DNA of 8,145 nt from Nitrospinae bacterium CG11_big_fil_rev_8_21_14_0_20_56_8. GTDB taxonomy: Bacteria; Nitrospinota; Nitrospinia; Nitrospinales; VA-1. A model generated the notes under the pieces. The model was not told the DNA's origin and did not search any database. It saw nothing but the letters and a program-made list of their open reading frames with translations. Below are positions 7,211-8,145 of the stretch, in pieces (within the stretch, counting starts at the first letter, position 1; each line of letters opens with the position of its first letter). A program made the translations under genes and the position numbers. Where the stretch lies: NCBI GenBank assembly GCA_002796165.1, contig PCWF01000054.1, positions 1 to 8,145 on the forward strand. Reading direction: 5' to 3'.

Positions 7211-7214
7211 CAAC

Positions 7215-7607
7215 ATGGAAGTCCCCAAGGATCTGTTATTTACCCTGGAGCACGAATGGCTCCGGGTTCAGGGCAATAAGGGGGTGGTGGGCATCACCGA
7301 ATTTGCCCAGGACCAGCTGGGAGACATCGTTTTCGTCGAACTGCCCCAGGTGGGGAGCCCGATCAAGCAGGAGAACGCCTTCGGCGTCGTCGAGTCCGTC
7401 AAGACCGTTTCCGACCTCTATGCCCCGGTGGACGGCAAAGTCACCGCCACCAATAAAGACCTGGAAACCAACCCCGACTGGGTAAACAGCGAGCCGTACG
7501 GGAAGGGCTGGATCATCGAAATCGAGATCGACGATCCCAAAAAACTCGATCACCTGCTCGCGCCCGGAAAATACCTCGAACAGTGCCAGAAAGAACAGCA
7601 CGGTTAA
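7215..7607 (+). CDS. gcvH: Glycine cleavage system H protein (lipoyl carrier)
   Basis: The 130-residue protein is the normal GcvH size and recognisable throughout. It opens with LLFTLEHEWLRV (7-18), continues with GITEFAQDQLGDIVFVELP (26-44), and has the lipoylation site FGVVESVKTVSDLYAP (56-71), where Lys63 carries lipoate. It ends with a conserved NPDWVNSEPYGKGW segment and an acidic helix. H protein shuttles the aminomethyl group from the P protein to GcvT and returns to the L protein (lipoamide dehydrogenase, not in the window) for reoxidation. It lies 106 bases after gcvT and 30 before gcvPA. The strong ribosome site fixes the start. Confidence 0.98.
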   Translation: MEVPKDLLFTLEHEWLRVQGNKGVVGITEFAQDQLGDIVFVELPQVGSPIKQENAFGVVESVKTVSDLYAPVDGKVTATNKDLETNPDWVNSEPYGKGWIIEIEIDDPKKLDHLLAPGKYLEQCQKEQHG

Positions 7608-7637
7608 ACCGCATTCCCTTCAAATCCATCGAGCCCC

Positions 7638-8145
7638 ATGCGCTATATTCCCCATACCGAGCACGACATCCGCGAGATGCTCAAGGCCGTCGGCGTCACG
7701 AACGTCGAGGACCTGTTCCAATGCATTCCCGAGCCCCTGCGGCTGGGCGAAAAAAACCTGAACCTTCCCGAGGCCCTCTCCGAGAGCGAACTGGTGAGCC
7801 AGATGCAAAGGCTCCAGAAACGCAATCCCGATCCCTCGGCCGAGTCCATCTTCCTCGGTGCGGGAGCCTACCGGCACTACGCGCCCGCTCTGGTCGATGC
7901 CCTCATCTCGCGCGGAGAATTTTCGACCGCCTATACCCCTTACCAGCCCGAAGTGAGCCAGGGCACCCTTCAGGCCATCTTCGAGTTTCAGACCCTCGTC
8001 GCCCTGCTCACCGGGATGGAGGTCGCCAACGCTTCCATGTACGACGGCGCGTCGGCGCTGGCCGAGGCGGTGCTGATGGCGCACCGCGTCAACACCCGTA
8101 AACGGTTCCTTATCGCCCGGGCCGTGCATCCCGAGTACCGGCAGG
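7638..8145 (+). CDS. gcvPA: Glycine dehydrogenase (decarboxylating) subunit 1, partial (3' end outside window)
   Basis: The frame is open from the ATG at 7638 to the window edge, giving 169 complete codons. It begins MRYIPHTEHDIREMLKAVGV, the typical start of the N-terminal subunit of split P protein. FLGAGAYRHYAPALVDALI (72-90) and FSTAYTPYQPEVSQGTLQAI (95-114) follow, then FEFQTLVALLTGMEVANASM and YDGASALAEAVLMA. With GcvPB it forms the PLP enzyme that decarboxylates glycine and attaches the remaining aminomethyl group to GcvH. The PLP-binding lysine belongs to the other subunit. The short start without a long N-terminal extension separates it from the single-chain GcvP of E. coli type, but the downstream gcvPB is not visible here. 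No clear ribosome site is seen in the 30-base gap after gcvH, so coupling to gcvH is possible. Confidence 0.95.
   Translation, partial: MRYIPHTEHDIREMLKAVGVTNVEDLFQCIPEPLRLGEKNLNLPEALSESELVSQMQRLQKRNPDPSAESIFLGAGAYRHYAPALVDALISRGEFSTAYTPYQPEVSQGTLQAIFEFQTLVALLTGMEVANASMYDGASALAEAVLMAHRVNTRKRFLIARAVHPEYRQ

Noticed and set aside
7583..8101. Plus-strand open frame overlapping the end of gcvH and the start of gcvPA
   Set aside because: It is out of frame with two clear family matches, and its product is an Arg/Pro-rich low-information sequence.

Overview
The window comes from a moderately GC-rich bacterium and holds ordinary chromosomal housekeeping genes plus one signalling gene. I see no tRNA, rRNA, CRISPR array, insertion sequence or phage gene. 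The organism cannot be fixed from this sequence. A glycine decarboxylase split into subunits (gcvPA start present) together with Gram-negative-looking LepA and LepB proteins suggests a deep-branching Gram-negative lineage, for example Nitrospinota or a former deltaproteobacterial group. That placement is inference.

Left part, minus strand. Positions 1-1338 carry the N-terminal 446 codons of a large membrane sensor that runs off the left edge. It has about seven membrane helices built on a repeated Asn-Thr-Ala-Leu-Gly-Phe motif, followed by an extracytoplasmic CHASE ligand-binding domain. Its output domain lies outside the window. An AT-rich gap (1339-1493) holds a plausible promoter for it.

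Middle part, minus strand, read right to left. A diverged MobA-like nucleotidyltransferase (4835-5842) is followed after 134 bases by lepA (2898-4700, elongation factor 4), lepB (2207-2908, signal peptidase I) and a HAD-family hydrolase (1494-2210). lepA/lepB overlap by 11 bases and lepB/HAD by 4, so these three look like one translationally coupled operon. LepA acts on ribosomes and LepB cleaves signal peptides of exported proteins. A strong hairpin lies just upstream of lepA.

Right part, plus strand. A divergent promoter region (5843-5986) separates the nucleotidyltransferase from the glycine cleavage genes gcvT (5987-7108), gcvH (7215-7607) and gcvPA (7638 to the right edge). GcvP decarboxylates glycine and loads the aminomethyl group on the lipoyl arm of GcvH. 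GcvT then releases ammonia and passes the one-carbon unit to tetrahydrofolate.

No stretch above 300 bases lacks a gene. I did not find a clearly new biological system. The points most worth a second look are the tripled membrane module of the CHASE sensor, the altered signature of the nucleotidyltransferase and the lepA leader hairpin.
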